Of a stretch of DNA of 64,000 nucleotides, positions 1-9,176 are shown piece by piece (position 1 is the first letter of the stretch; each line of letters starts with the position of its first letter). The stretch lies in assembly GCF_001224225.1 (NCBI RefSeq), contig NZ_CUEE01000006.1, positions 120,012 through 184,011 of the forward strand. The letters run 5' to 3'. The translations under genes and the position numbers were made by a program. The notes below the pieces were generated by a model that did no database searches, was not told where the DNA came from, and saw only the letters and a list, made by a program, of their open reading frames with translations. This DNA comes from Staphylococcus borealis (GTDB lineage: Bacteria > Bacillota > Bacilli > Staphylococcales > Staphylococcaceae).

Positions 1-24
1 TAATAGAAATAAGGAGTGATGATA

Positions 25-426
25 TTGAAAACCTTAAGAAATACAGTCATTGCAGTCATTACTATTGCAATTGTCTTAATTGGAGGATTATTTGGATTAG
101 ATGCCTATTCCAATCAACACCCTAACAATCATGCAGTCAATGATTGGAATAAATTGAACCCCGTAGCACCAACATATAACTATTATGTTAAGACACAAAA
201 ACCATCAAACGTAGAAGTCGTTGATAAGGAAAAAGACTTCTATATCTACCATTACAACCAAACAGGTTACACCAAAGACGGTAAAGCTAAAAAGATTGAT
301 TATACAGCATCTAAAAAATTAAAAACGAATCATTACCTAGTTGTAAGTGAGAAATCTCACACTATTACATCTTATGAAGAAATCAAACAATCAGAAATTC
401 CAACTCAAGCAAAAGAAAAATTATAA
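25..426 (+). CDS. YxeA family (DUF1093) secreted/membrane-anchored protein
   Basis: This is a small protein of 133 residues with an N-terminal hydrophobic segment (about residues 5-25), followed by a polar extracytoplasmic part. The pattern of a Tyr/Asn-rich centre ending in a lysine-rich tail fits the YxeA family. I chose the TTG at 25 because the GGAG at 13-16 sits 8 nt upstream; the ATG at 19 is too close to it. It is directly followed by vraD (23 nt gap), so it probably belongs to the same transporter operon. The molecular function of YxeA proteins is not established. The operon promoter lies outside the window. Confidence 0.75.
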   Translation: MKTLRNTVIAVITIAIVLIGGLFGLDAYSNQHPNNHAVNDWNKLNPVAPTYNYYVKTQKPSNVEVVDKEKDFYIYHYNQTGYTKDGKAKKIDYTASKKLKTNHYLVVSEKSHTITSYEEIKQSEIPTQAKEKL

Positions 427-449
427 AACGAACAAGGAGTGCGATGGAC

Positions 450-1208
450 ATGCCAATTTTAAACGTCAATCATTTATCAAAAGTATATGGAAATAAACAA
501 AAATATAAAGCGCTAAACGACATTAACTTTTCAGTGGACAAAGGAGAATTCGTCGCCATAATGGGCCCTTCTGGTTCAGGAAAGACGACGTTACTCAACG
601 TCATTAGTTCGATCGATAGTATTTCTGGAGGAACTGTCGAAGTAAGTGGCAATGAAATTAATAAGCTAAAGGACAAACAATTAGCACAATTTCGCAAAAA
701 AGAACTCGGATTTATCTTCCAAGATTACAGTGTGTTACCGACATTAACCGTAAAAGAAAATATCATGTTGCCGTTATCTGTTCAAAAAGTGAATAAAGAT
801 GAAATGGAACACAATTATAAAGAAGTAACGGAAGCCCTCGGTATTTATGATTTAAGTAATAAATATCCAAGTGAAATATCAGGTGGTCAACAACAACGTA
901 CAGCAGCAGCACGTGCTTTCGTTCATAAACCATCGATTATCTTTGCGGATGAACCAACTGGCGCACTTGATTCGAAAAGTGCGCAAGACTTACTCAATCG
1001 TCTTGAAGAAATGAATGCACAATTCGATAGTACTATTATTATGGTAACCCATGATCCATCCGCTGCAAGCTTTGCACAGCGTGTCATTATGTTGAAAGAT
1101 GGACATATTCATTCAGAAATCCACCAAGAACATAAGTCAAAACGTGAATTTTATGATGAAATTATCAAATTACAGTCTGCCTTAGGTGGTGTCGCAAATG
1201 ACATTTAA
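450..1208 (+). CDS. vraD: VraD-like ABC transporter ATP-binding protein
   Basis: This is the cytoplasmic ATPase of a BceAB/VraDE-type transporter that removes cell-wall-targeting peptides such as bacitracin. Visible motifs are Walker A (GPSGSGKTT, about residue 40), the Q-loop region (GFIFQDYS), the signature SGGQQQR and Walker B IIFADEPTGALD followed by the H-loop THD. The length of 252 residues matches VraD. An alternative ATG at 444 has only 4 nt to the GGAG, so 450 is preferred. The 3' end overlaps vraE by 11 nt, which indicates translational coupling. In S. aureus, vraDE is induced through the BraRS/GraRS sensors; no such regulator lies in this window. Confidence 0.9.
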   Translation: MPILNVNHLSKVYGNKQKYKALNDINFSVDKGEFVAIMGPSGSGKTTLLNVISSIDSISGGTVEVSGNEINKLKDKQLAQFRKKELGFIFQDYSVLPTLTVKENIMLPLSVQKVNKDEMEHNYKEVTEALGIYDLSNKYPSEISGGQQQRTAAARAFVHKPSIIFADEPTGALDSKSAQDLLNRLEEMNAQFDSTIIMVTHDPSAASFAQRVIMLKDGHIHSEIHQEHKSKREFYDEIIKLQSALGGVANDI

Positions 1209-3081
1209 TCAGATTACACTCAAAAATTTAAAAAGTAATTTTAAAAATTATGCACTATATCTCTTTTCATTAATCTTTAGTATTATTTTATACTTTAGCT
1301 TTGTCACTTTGCAGTATACGCATAGTATCAATAACGGTGGTTCTCCAAAAGTGATACAAGAGGGTGCTAAAGTAGGCGCAGTGTTCCTATTTATTACAAT
1401 TATCATTTTCTTAATGTATGCGAACCAATTGTTTATTAAACGTCGAACACGTGAATTTGCATTATTTCAACTCATCGGTTTAACACGACAAAATATTTTA
1501 CGAATGCTAGCAATTGAACAGCTTACTTTCTTTATTTTCACAGGTATCATAGGTATTTTAGTAGGCATTGTTGGTTCCGAACTTTTACTTAATATTCTAG
1601 TGAAAATGATGCACCTGAAAGTAGACGTGTCGATAGGATTTGAATTACCTGCATTAATTCAAACAATAGTAATGCTTGTACTCGCATTTATCTTGATTAT
1701 GTTTCAGAACTACCTTTTTCTAAAAAGAAGAACGATACTGTCTATGATGAAAGATAGTACAAAATCAGAAGCGACTAAATCAAAAATTACTGTTCCTGAA
1801 CTTATTGCCGGTATTCTAGGCATTGTCATGATTATCTTAGGCTATTACATCTCCACTGAAATGTTTGGCAAATTCCAAGGATTAACGATGGCCTTAGTAA
1901 CACCTTTTCTCATTTTATTTCTAACTGTTGTAGGGGCGTATCTATTCTTTAGAAGTTCAGTATCTATCATATTTAAATCTCTGAAAAAATCAAAACATGG
2001 TCGTGTTTCAATTACAGATGTTGTATTTACATCATCTATTATGCACCGCATGAAGAAAAATGCGATGTCACTAACAATTATCGCGATTATTTCAGCAATA
2101 ACGGTAACGATTCTATGTTTTGGTGCAATTAGTAAAGCCAATACGGATTATATGATTCAAACATCATCTCCTCAAGACATTAACTTTACTAAATCGCAAT
2201 CAGCTCAAAAATATGAGCAATTATTAAAACAACATCATATTCAATATGACACTATAACATTAGAGGGAAGTAATACGAAACTGCTCAAAAATGATGTGTT
2301 AAAAAGTAAAACATCTAACGGTATACAAAATGCTGGTGTCATTGTTATGTCAGATGCGCAAATCAAAGGTAACCATGCTACAATTACGAACACACAAGGT
2401 CCACTGTCAGGTATGGTAAGTGTTCATACAGATAATGATATGACACTTCAAGGCCAACAGAAAGTGACATTACTTGTAAATCAAAATAATGACAATGAAG
2501 TCATCCCATCAAATGTGTCTATAGGTGGTCCCGTATTAAAAGTGAGTCCAGACGTTTACAATAAATTGAAACTGAAAGATCAATTATTACATCATTATGG
2601 TTTCGATATTAAACAGCACCAAGACATATCAAAAGCGGAAAAATTAGCTAAAAAAGTGAGTCCAACTGTAGCGCTGAAAAGCGATACAAAACAAATGCTT
2701 GATGAAAGTAACGGTATTTTAATGTTTGTGACTTCATTCTTAGGACTAGCATTCCTAATCGCAGCTGGATGCATTATTTATATTAAACAAATGGACGAAA
2801 CTGAAGATGAAATTAACAATTACCGTATCTTAAGACGTATCGGTTTCACACATACTGATATGACGAAAGGTTTGGCCTTAAAGATATTATTCAACTTTGG
2901 TTTACCTTTAATTATTGCGTTACTACACGCCTTATTTGCAGCACTAGTATTTATGAAACTGATGGGAGAATTTTCTCCAACACCAATTATCATTGTGATG
3001 ATTGTGTATTCACTTGTGTATCTTATCTTTGCTGTGATATCGTTTGTTCACGCAAATCGAATTGTAAAACACGCTATATAA
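1198..3081 (+). CDS. vraE: VraE-like ABC transporter permease (FtsX/BceB type)
   Basis: This is the membrane permease partner of vraD, with 627 residues. Sequence hydrophobicity shows the BceB layout: one N-terminal segment, paired helices to about residue 305, a large polar extracellular domain (about residues 310-500) that in this family senses the peptide, then C-terminal helices. The ATG at 1198 lies inside the end of vraD and is preferred over upstream GTG codons at 1186 and 1189, because MTFNQITLKNL matches the usual VraE amino terminus. Function is inferred from family and from the vraD-vraE-vraH order. Confidence 0.88.
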   Translation: MTFNQITLKNLKSNFKNYALYLFSLIFSIILYFSFVTLQYTHSINNGGSPKVIQEGAKVGAVFLFITIIIFLMYANQLFIKRRTREFALFQLIGLTRQNILRMLAIEQLTFFIFTGIIGILVGIVGSELLLNILVKMMHLKVDVSIGFELPALIQTIVMLVLAFILIMFQNYLFLKRRTILSMMKDSTKSEATKSKITVPELIAGILGIVMIILGYYISTEMFGKFQGLTMALVTPFLILFLTVVGAYLFFRSSVSIIFKSLKKSKHGRVSITDVVFTSSIMHRMKKNAMSLTIIAIISAITVTILCFGAISKANTDYMIQTSSPQDINFTKSQSAQKYEQLLKQHHIQYDTITLEGSNTKLLKNDVLKSKTSNGIQNAGVIVMSDAQIKGNHATITNTQGPLSGMVSVHTDNDMTLQGQQKVTLLVNQNNDNEVIPSNVSIGGPVLKVSPDVYNKLKLKDQLLHHYGFDIKQHQDISKAEKLAKKVSPTVALKSDTKQMLDESNGILMFVTSFLGLAFLIAAGCIIYIKQMDETEDEINNYRILRRIGFTHTDMTKGLALKILFNFGLPLIIALLHALFAALVFMKLMGEFSPTPIIIVMIVYSLVYLIFAVISFVHANRIVKHAI

Positions 3082-3107
3082 TAATTAAGAAGAAAGGATG
3101 TTTTTAA

Positions 3108-3302
3108 ATGAATATTAAAGAATTAATTCGTAAATCTTATGAGGATTTATTAAGTTTAAAAGTCAACTGGTTTAATGGCCTAATGTTAGTACTTATCGTC
3201 TTTGTCTTGAGTAGTATTGCAACACCATTTATTGGAGTGCCGGTAGGCTTACTTGGTGGCGGTTATCTCTTGAAACGTTATGAAGAAAAACAAGACAACT
3301 GA
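3108..3302 (+). CDS. vraH: VraH-like small membrane protein
   Basis: This 64-residue protein has a single strongly hydrophobic segment (about residues 21-55) and a charged tail (KRYEEKQDN). It lies 26 nt after vraE with its own ribosome site (AAAGGATG). The position and the phrase PVGLLGGGYLLKRYEE match VraH, the small third component reported in S. aureus to be needed with VraDE for high-level daptomycin and gallidermin resistance. It is short, but operon position and conserved sequence support it as a real gene. Confidence 0.8.
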   Translation: MNIKELIRKSYEDLLSLKVNWFNGLMLVLIVFVLSSIATPFIGVPVGLLGGGYLLKRYEEKQDN

Positions 3303-3328
3303 TAGTCAATTGCAAAGTAGATTGGAAT

Positions 3329-3590
3329 GGGAGTGGGACATAAATAATATGATGGTGCTATTTTGCAAATTCGCAGTAGCTGACTGAACTGAAAATGCGC
3401 TTAAACCAAGCTTTTCTCAGTTCTAGTCATCCTTGCGGGCGGGGCCCCAGCAAAGAGAATTTCATCAAGAAATTCTACAAGCAAAGCAAGCTGGGAGTCG
3501 GGGCCCCAACACAAAAAATCACGAAAGTGATTTTACAAGCAAAGCAAGTTGGGGTGACGACGAATTTAAAAAGAATTCTGTCCCACTCCC
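3329..3590. repeat. STAR-like intergenic repeat with inverted ends
   Basis: A 262-bp element is bounded by GGGAGTGGGAC (3329-3339) and its inverted copy GTCCCACTCCC (3580-3590). It contains two GGGGCCCC cores (3441-3448 and 3500-3507, 59 bp apart) and short hairpins (GAATTTC/GAAATTC; AATCAC/GTGATT). The GGGGCCCC cores resemble the staphylococcal STAR repeat, and a related copy lies at 60053-60214. Two open frames inside it (90 and 60 codons) have no protein-like character and are not called. Confidence 0.8.
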
Positions 3591-3640
3591 TACTCCTTTT
3601 TGCTATGTATTTTAATAATTATAACCTTTTTGTTTTAATA

Positions 3641-3668
3641 TTGTTTTTTATTTTATATATTTTATAAT
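3641..3668 (+). promoter_or_regulatory. Putative promoter of the LPXTG adhesin gene
   Basis: TTGTTT (3641-3646), a 16-nt spacer and TATAAT (3663-3668) lie 46 nt before the adhesin start, in AT-rich DNA just after the repeat. A good ribosome site (GAAAGGA) follows. Assignment is by consensus only. Confidence 0.5.
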
Positions 3669-3714
3669 TAAATTAACAGATATATTTAATTCATCTAAGA
3701 AAGGACATCAAGAA

Positions 3715-6700
3715 ATGCAATTTAAAACTAAGTATCGTTTCTCTATTCGAAAGTTTTCAATAGGAACAGGCTCCGTTTTATTAGGTGCCTTTTTATTTGT
3801 AGGCTTTCAGGATGTAGCTCATGCGAGTGAATTACATAATAGTACGTTACAAACGGATACGACTTCCAATCCTCAATCTTTTGAAAGCAAAGTCAATCAT
3901 TCAACAGATGAAGTCGTACGTAATACAGCTTCACCATCTCATTCTGATCCCCTAAACAATACAGAAAAGATAACAAAAACAGAAACTCAGTCTCAAACAA
4001 CTAGTAAAACGACTAATCCTGATAAAGAAAAAGCAAACGCGCAAGCAATTACCGCTTCACCTCAATTAAAAGAAAAAACTTCACATACTCGTTCACGTCG
4101 TTCTGCAACGTCACCAATTGCTTCAGAAGGCGTTTTAGAGGATACAACGACAACTGCAACACCTAATATGGATGATGCTAATGGCGCATCGGTTAAAAGT
4201 AGGGATGTTGTCATTCCACAACCTAAAGATTCAAATACAATTCCAACACCAAATGTCGTATTTGAAAAAAATTCTGATCCAAATCAATATACATTTGCGA
4301 TAACAGACCTTAAAGCTTTTAATGCTGCCTATCATACAAAGTATTATTATCGTTTATCTAAACCTTTCGACGACTCTAATGACGTAACGATTGAGTTAGT
4401 TAACGGTGAGACAAATTCTGTAGTAGAAACAAAACAAATTAATTCACCTGGCATTGTATCTATTGGTGAAAATTCTTTAGAAAGAGCAGTAGCTGCTCAA
4501 AATCCTCAAAAAGCGAAATATGGTCATATCAATTTCACTTTCTTAAATACATTAGACTCATTCAAAAATACGGTTTCAACAATTAGAGCACGTTTTGAAA
4601 TAGATGAAAATGGTAGCTTAGAAGATCAACGTAGCGGCATACAAATTTACGATTTATTTAACCGAGCGAACGAAGGAACAACCATTACTGATCCACAATA
4701 TTATGTGCCTCATATTGTTCCTGAAACGACCTATTATCGTGTTGTTAATAAAAACAACCCTACATATCAAGCAAATAAGACTGATATCAATGCGCAAACA
4801 TATCAACCAGATTTCACTGAAAAGGAGTTAGCACATTATACAATTAAAGGAATGGATGGACAAATCTATACCGCTTCAAATTCACGTGAATTTGAAGGTT
4901 ACAAATTATATCAAATTGCTGAGCCTGATCATATGTCTGGCCCAATGGTGCGCCCATATCAAGTTGGGTTAAGATATGTGGATGCTGAAACGAATAATGG
5001 CGGCGTCAAACGTATAAAAGAAATTATTGGAGAAGATGGTACTACACGTATCGAAATTTGGACTTTATCAGCCGACCATATGTCTGAATCTGCTAAAAAC
5101 ACAGGTATTGATACGACAAATTATGTCAAAGTGTATGAAGCAACGTTAAGACCTGGCGAAAGAAATAAAAATGATTTAGGTAAACAAATTTTTATACCTG
5201 GATATGATATTCCATTCCTTGTACAGCCAGCAAGTGCAGGTGAAGGTGCTGTAGGTAACCTTTTTGCACCTAATCAATCAATAAATGGTGTACAAGTTGG
5301 ACGCGGCAGTAACTTCCGTTTACAAAACTTATTAGCTAAAGCACATCCAATTATCTATTATTACACAGCAATCGACCCTGTTGAGGTTACATTAAAAGCA
5401 AACAAAGTAGTTAAAGGGGAACATACGCTAGCGCAAGGTGAATTCACTTTCAATATTGTAGCTGGTCCTAATTCACCAGCTATTCCAGAGGCTTCGCAAT
5501 CAAAAACAAATGCAGCAGATGGTTCAGTTACATTTGATAAGATTTCATTTACCAAACCAGGTACTTATACCTATACAATTACAGAAAATAAAACTAATCT
5601 CAATCCGAATTTTGATGCTGAACCATTAACGATTACAGCAACTGTTACAGTAACCGAAGAAAATGGTGTCTTAAATGCAAATGTGAGTTATGCATATGAG
5701 TCAGACACTGATAATAACCAAGCATTTACTAACTATTATGTAGCACCTAAGCAATTAGACTTTGATGTTCATTTTACAAAATCATTAGTTGGTCGTCCGT
5801 TAAATAATGAAGAGTTTCAATTCACTATGAAAAATGCTGACGGCGAAGTTATCGCTACAGGTACAAATAATGCGACAGGTCAAATTAACTTCAACTTTAT
5901 TGAAGGTAAACGTCCAACTTATACGAATGTCGATGCTGGTAAAACCTTCACATATACTGTTGAAGAAGTTCCTAGTAACTTACCGAATATCAATAGTGAT
6001 TCTATGAAAGCAATTGTAACTGTAAATGTAACTAAAGATTTACACGTACTTACAGCAACATCACTCGCACCAGCGGATACTGAATTTAACAATACATTTG
6101 TTCCACCAACACCACCAACACCTGTATTCCAACCTGAAAAATTTGATTTATCAGTGGAAAAATATGACATTACAGGCAACAAATTATTAGATGATGATAA
6201 TGAATTAGCGAATAAATATGCAGATACTAATGTGAATCCTTATGCAGATCAAACAACTAATAATGAACCAGAAAACATAAATACTAAAACACTTAATCGT
6301 GGGAATAAAATTGTATATCAAGTTTGGTTAGATACAACGCACTTAACACCAGAGAATAAAATTAATAAATTAGGCATTACTGATGACTATGATGAAACAA
6401 GCGTAGCTGTTCAAAGTATTAAGGTATATGACGGTATCACTGGACAAGACGTTACAAACTTATTTGACATTACAGATGAGAATGGTGTCATCACAGCCAC
6501 GTCTAAAGAAAGTTTAGTAAAAGATCATGTCTTAGATAATACACAAATCCCGTTTGGACGTTATTACAAATTAGATATTGTCGGCGTTATTAAAGACAGT
6601 GCTAAAGCTAACAAAGACATCACTAACGTAGCGAATCAGTCTGTTCAATTCTTTAACCCAGCCAAAGGTGGTAATGAAGTCCCACCTCCTAAACCATCAG

Positions 6701-7368
6701 AAAAACGTGTAAACAAGGTAAAACCTGTACCAGTAAACTTTGAATTCAAAGTGACTAAAAAATTGGAAGGTGGTCAACTTAAAGGTGGAGATTATACCTT
6801 CATCTTAACTGATTTAAACAACCCTAATCACCAAGTACAATTAGCAACAAATGATGCGAATGGTAAAGTGAATTTCTTGCCAATTAAATTTAATAAAGTA
6901 GGCACTTACGTTTACCAAATCACTGAAAAAGTGGGAACAGACACAAATATTGCTTACGATACAATGTCTATCACAGCAACAGTGGTCGTTACTGAAAATC
7001 CGGAAACTGGTAATTTACAAGCAACTGTAACTTACTTCAGTTCAGGCGGTAAATCAGTCGGAGTAAATGATACTGAGTTTAACAATACTGTTAAACCACC
7101 AGTACCACCAACACCAAGCAAACCACCACATAACCCACCTAAAACACCGGGTAAACCTCCTGTTAACCCGCCAGGTAACCCACCTGAAAAACCAGGAGTA
7201 CCACCGACACATCACGTGCCACCAACTCCTGAACAACCAAATCAACCGAAACACTTACCAAAAACTGGTAGCGGAGATGTTAATATTAACACACCATTAT
7301 TAGCCACATTATTTGCAAGTTTAGGTAGCGTATTATTGTTCGGTAGAAAAAGAAAATGTAATAAATAA
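3715..7368 (+). CDS. YSIRK/LPXTG wall-anchored adhesin with pilin-like isopeptide domains
   Basis: This is a surface protein of 1217 residues. It has a YSIRK-type signal peptide (FSIRKFSIG..., predicted cleavage near residue 37) and a Ser/Thr/Lys-rich stretch (about 40-150). An adhesin-like region follows (about 170-550). Two Spy0128/FctA-type isopeptide domains lie at about 551-676 and 682-798. A domain resembling the antigen I/II C-terminal isopeptide fold lies at about 810-1000, and a third FctA-like domain at about 1007-1125. A proline-rich wall-spanning segment (1127-1180), LPKTG (1181-1185), a membrane helix and a basic tail complete it. Sortase A would attach it to peptidoglycan; the YSIRK signal usually directs export to the septum. 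The ligand is unknown. The mix of pilin and antigen I/II modules is better known in streptococci. No sortase gene is adjacent. Confidence 0.9.
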   Translation: MQFKTKYRFSIRKFSIGTGSVLLGAFLFVGFQDVAHASELHNSTLQTDTTSNPQSFESKVNHSTDEVVRNTASPSHSDPLNNTEKITKTETQSQTTSKTTNPDKEKANAQAITASPQLKEKTSHTRSRRSATSPIASEGVLEDTTTTATPNMDDANGASVKSRDVVIPQPKDSNTIPTPNVVFEKNSDPNQYTFAITDLKAFNAAYHTKYYYRLSKPFDDSNDVTIELVNGETNSVVETKQINSPGIVSIGENSLERAVAAQNPQKAKYGHINFTFLNTLDSFKNTVSTIRARFEIDENGSLEDQRSGIQIYDLFNRANEGTTITDPQYYVPHIVPETTYYRVVNKNNPTYQANKTDINAQTYQPDFTEKELAHYTIKGMDGQIYTASNSREFEGYKLYQIAEPDHMSGPMVRPYQVGLRYVDAETNNGGVKRIKEIIGEDGTTRIEIWTLSADHMSESAKNTGIDTTNYVKVYEATLRPGERNKNDLGKQIFIPGYDIPFLVQPASAGEGAVGNLFAPNQSINGVQVGRGSNFRLQNLLAKAHPIIYYYTAIDPVEVTLKANKVVKGEHTLAQGEFTFNIVAGPNSPAIPEASQSKTNAADGSVTFDKISFTKPGTYTYTITENKTNLNPNFDAEPLTITATVTVTEENGVLNANVSYAYESDTDNNQAFTNYYVAPKQLDFDVHFTKSLVGRPLNNEEFQFTMKNADGEVIATGTNNATGQINFNFIEGKRPTYTNVDAGKTFTYTVEEVPSNLPNINSDSMKAIVTVNVTKDLHVLTATSLAPADTEFNNTFVPPTPPTPVFQPEKFDLSVEKYDITGNKLLDDDNELANKYADTNVNPYADQTTNNEPENINTKTLNRGNKIVYQVWLDTTHLTPENKINKLGITDDYDETSVAVQSIKVYDGITGQDVTNLFDITDENGVITATSKESLVKDHVLDNTQIPFGRYYKLDIVGVIKDSAKANKDITNVANQSVQFFNPAKGGNEVPPPKPSEKRVNKVKPVPVNFEFKVTKKLEGGQLKGGDYTFILTDLNNPNHQVQLATNDANGKVNFLPIKFNKVGTYVYQITEKVGTDTNIAYDTMSITATVVVTENPETGNLQATVTYFSSGGKSVGVNDTEFNNTVKPPVPPTPSKPPHNPPKTPGKPPVNPPGNPPEKPGVPPTHHVPPTPEQPNQPKHLPKTGSGDVNINTPLLATLFASLGSVLLFGRKRKCNK

Positions 7369-7383
7369 TCAATTTTAATTACT

Positions 7384-7421
7384 AAAGACCTAAGAAGCAA
7401 TTGCGCTTCTTAGGTCTTTTT
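7384..7421. terminator. Rho-independent terminator after the adhesin gene
   Basis: A perfect 15-bp stem (arms 7384-7398 and 7405-7419) with a 6-nt loop ends in a T-run. It lies between convergent genes and can also serve the regulator gene on the minus strand. Confidence 0.9.
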
Positions 7422-7427
7422 CATTGA

Positions 7428-8003
7428 TTATGGTAAAAATTTAAATGATAAATAAATACTCAACCAACATATGATTACAAATGCGCCTACTACAAAGACA
7501 AATGATAAGATGCTCGTAATGAGATTACGTGTTTTACTTGTCTGAACTTCATTAGGATCTTGACCATTCATAAATGCAACGATTCGATCGTAATTATCCA
7601 TACCGTGCTTGTATTTAATTTTGTCGATTTGCGTACTACTATAAAAACCTACAGAAAAAATGACATAGGTAATCGCAACGCCCCACCAACTCAAATAAAA
7701 TAAAAGTGGTCCTATTAAAACACATGCTAATAACATCCAAACCAACATCATCCACGTCCAAAAATCCATGTCTTTTTTAATAGTTTCATGTTCCATACGT
7801 TTCACGTCTCCTTTGACAAGATCATCTAATGAAACATTAAATAAATTACACATCATTAATAAATTATGGATATCTGGATAACTTCTTTCATTTTCCCAAT
7901 TAGAAATCGTTTGTCTTGAAACATATAATTTTTCAGCTAGGTACTCTTGAGAATAATTTTCTTTTTCTCTATATTTTCGAATTTGTTGACCGATTTCCAT
8001 CAT
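7428..8003 (-). CDS. XRE-family HTH regulator with membrane segments
   Basis: The N-terminal 60 residues form a classic Cro/C1 helix-turn-helix (QEYLAEKLYVSRQTISNWENERSYP). A short linker (about 65-85), two helices (about 88-130), a loop with an acidic/Tyr patch and a final helix (about 165-190) follow. Such membrane-attached XRE regulators are common in Firmicutes; the target here is unknown. Start codons at 8003 or 8000 both follow AAGGAG, so the length is 191 or 190 residues; the TTG-type extension at 8021 has no ribosome site. It is a single-gene unit. An inverted repeat at 8125-8154, upstream, could be its operator. Confidence 0.8.
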   Translation of the reverse strand: MMEIGQQIRKYREKENYSQEYLAEKLYVSRQTISNWENERSYPDIHNLLMMCNLFNVSLDDLVKGDVKRMEHETIKKDMDFWTWMMLVWMLLACVLIGPLLFYLSWWGVAITYVIFSVGFYSSTQIDKIKYKHGMDNYDRIVAFMNGQDPNEVQTSKTRNLITSILSFVFVVGAFVIICWLSIYLSFKFLP

Positions 8004-8124
8004 CCATAACTCCTTAACCATTTAGATTAATCTTGCCTAGAATAGAAGCAAGATCGAAATGAATAATCGTATCTCACTTCAACTCCATAGAAACGTCTCT
8101 GTATATAAAAAACTACCAAATTTC

Positions 8125-8154
8125 TTTGACAATCACATCTTTTTCATTGTCAAA
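8125..8154. promoter_or_regulatory. Inverted repeat, candidate regulator operator
   Basis: TTTGACAAT (8125-8133), 12 nt, then ATTGTCAAA (8146-8154) form a perfect 9-bp inverted repeat about 120 nt upstream of the XRE gene. TTGACA within it may also act as a -35 element. Binding by the XRE protein is inference. Confidence 0.4.
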
Positions 8155-8203
8155 ATCCTTTTACATGCTGTAATATCAACATTTACAAGACTTCCTGACG
8201 TCT

Positions 8204-8245
8204 AAAAAAAGGAGCTGCGCTATTTATTAAAACGCAGTTCCTCTT
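8204..8245 (-). terminator. Terminator after the tetR-type gene
   Basis: On the minus strand, GGAACTGCG ... CGCAGCTCC (8241-8233 and 8219-8211) forms a stem with one G-T pair and is followed by a run of seven T. It ends the DUF3147-DUF3147-tetR operon. Confidence 0.8.
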
Positions 8246-8260
8246 TGCTATAAGCCATTA

Positions 8261-8797
8261 TTAATTAAACGATTTTAAAATAACATCAAGCATCTTTTTA
8301 ATATAGGCTTCATCTAAAGTTTCAGGTTTAATTAAAATATTGAAATAAATAGGTGAGAAAATTAAATCAATAAATAAATCTTGGTCCGCTTCTTTGATAT
8401 GTTGTGCGATAATCGATTTTAATACTTTTCGGTTACTTTTAAAATAACCTTTCATAAATAACTCACGTGCATCATTTTGTTGATTACTAATCAATATCTC
8501 AATTACCGCTCGTCCAAGATTCGTTTTATAAATTTCCATTATTTTTATTAAATATTGATATAATCCCGTATATAAATCTTTATTATCATTTTCGAAAATC
8601 TGTGTTCTACTTACAAACATATCTACAATAATAGATGACTTATCTTTCCAACGACGGTAAATCGTCGCTTTGGAAACGCCTGTATTTTCAGATAGTTGAT
8701 CAATTGTAATTTCTCTAAAATGCGTCTTAGTTAACAATTTATCTATTTCATTAAAGATTTTATAATTAATTGTCGGATCTTTCGGTCTTCCAGCCAT
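8261..8797 (-). CDS. TetR/AcrR family transcriptional repressor
   Basis: This protein of 178 residues has a TetR DNA-binding head at 10-55 (ITIDQLSENTGVSKATIYRRW, the helix-turn-helix) and a helical, ligand-binding type C-terminal part. Its start overlaps the end of the preceding DUF3147 gene by 32 nt, so it is the third gene of a three-gene operon. It very likely represses its own operon through the palindrome at 9559-9588. The inducer is unknown. Confidence 0.88.
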   Translation of the reverse strand: MAGRPKDPTINYKIFNEIDKLLTKTHFREITIDQLSENTGVSKATIYRRWKDKSSIIVDMFVSRTQIFENDNKDLYTGLYQYLIKIMEIYKTNLGRAVIEILISNQQNDARELFMKGYFKSNRKVLKSIIAQHIKEADQDLFIDLIFSPIYFNILIKPETLDEAYIKKMLDVILKSFN

Positions 8798-9158
8798 GTT
8801 TTCCCCTTCTTAAATGCGAAATAATTTCAACGATTTCAAATATAATTACTGCACTTACAAACCACGCAATAAAGCCAACAACAATGCTTAATAGCCATTG
8901 ATTTGTATAATAAAGCATCCCCCATGTTGCTAATATACTAATTAACACGCCAGTCATACCAAACACTGCACCTCTACTTACGTGTTTAGCAATGACATCA
9001 CCATGTTGCATACCTGTGATAAATAATGAAACTAAGAATACTGCCGGTAATGTCGCAAAGACACCACCTAGCTCTTTCCAAGGTAATATTACAGAAATAA
9101 TATAACTGAGTGTAACCGCTAATCCCCCAACAAGGAATTTGATTAATGCTAATTTCAT
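8766..9158 (-). CDS. DUF3147 family membrane protein (second copy)
   Basis: This 130-residue protein has four hydrophobic segments and conserved phrases shared with the next gene upstream: GGLAVTLSY, GG.FATLPAVFL, HGDV and SRGAVFGMTG. The ATG at 9158 follows GGAGG with a 10-nt gap; the TTG at 9173 overlaps that site. The pair of half-sized DUF3147 proteins resembles small paired transporters, but no substrate is known. It lies 18 nt after the first copy and overlaps tetR. Confidence 0.78.
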   Translation of the reverse strand: MKLALIKFLVGGLAVTLSYIISVILPWKELGGVFATLPAVFLVSLFITGMQHGDVIAKHVSRGAVFGMTGVLISILATWGMLYYTNQWLLSIVVGFIAWFVSAVIIFEIVEIISHLRRGKHGWKTERSDN

Positions 9159-9176
9159 TACAAAAGCCTCCAATGA

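Noticed and set aside
3395..3667. 90-codon and 60-codon open frames between vraH and the adhesin gene
   Set aside because: They lie inside the STAR-like repeat, overlap each other in different frames and have no proper start region.
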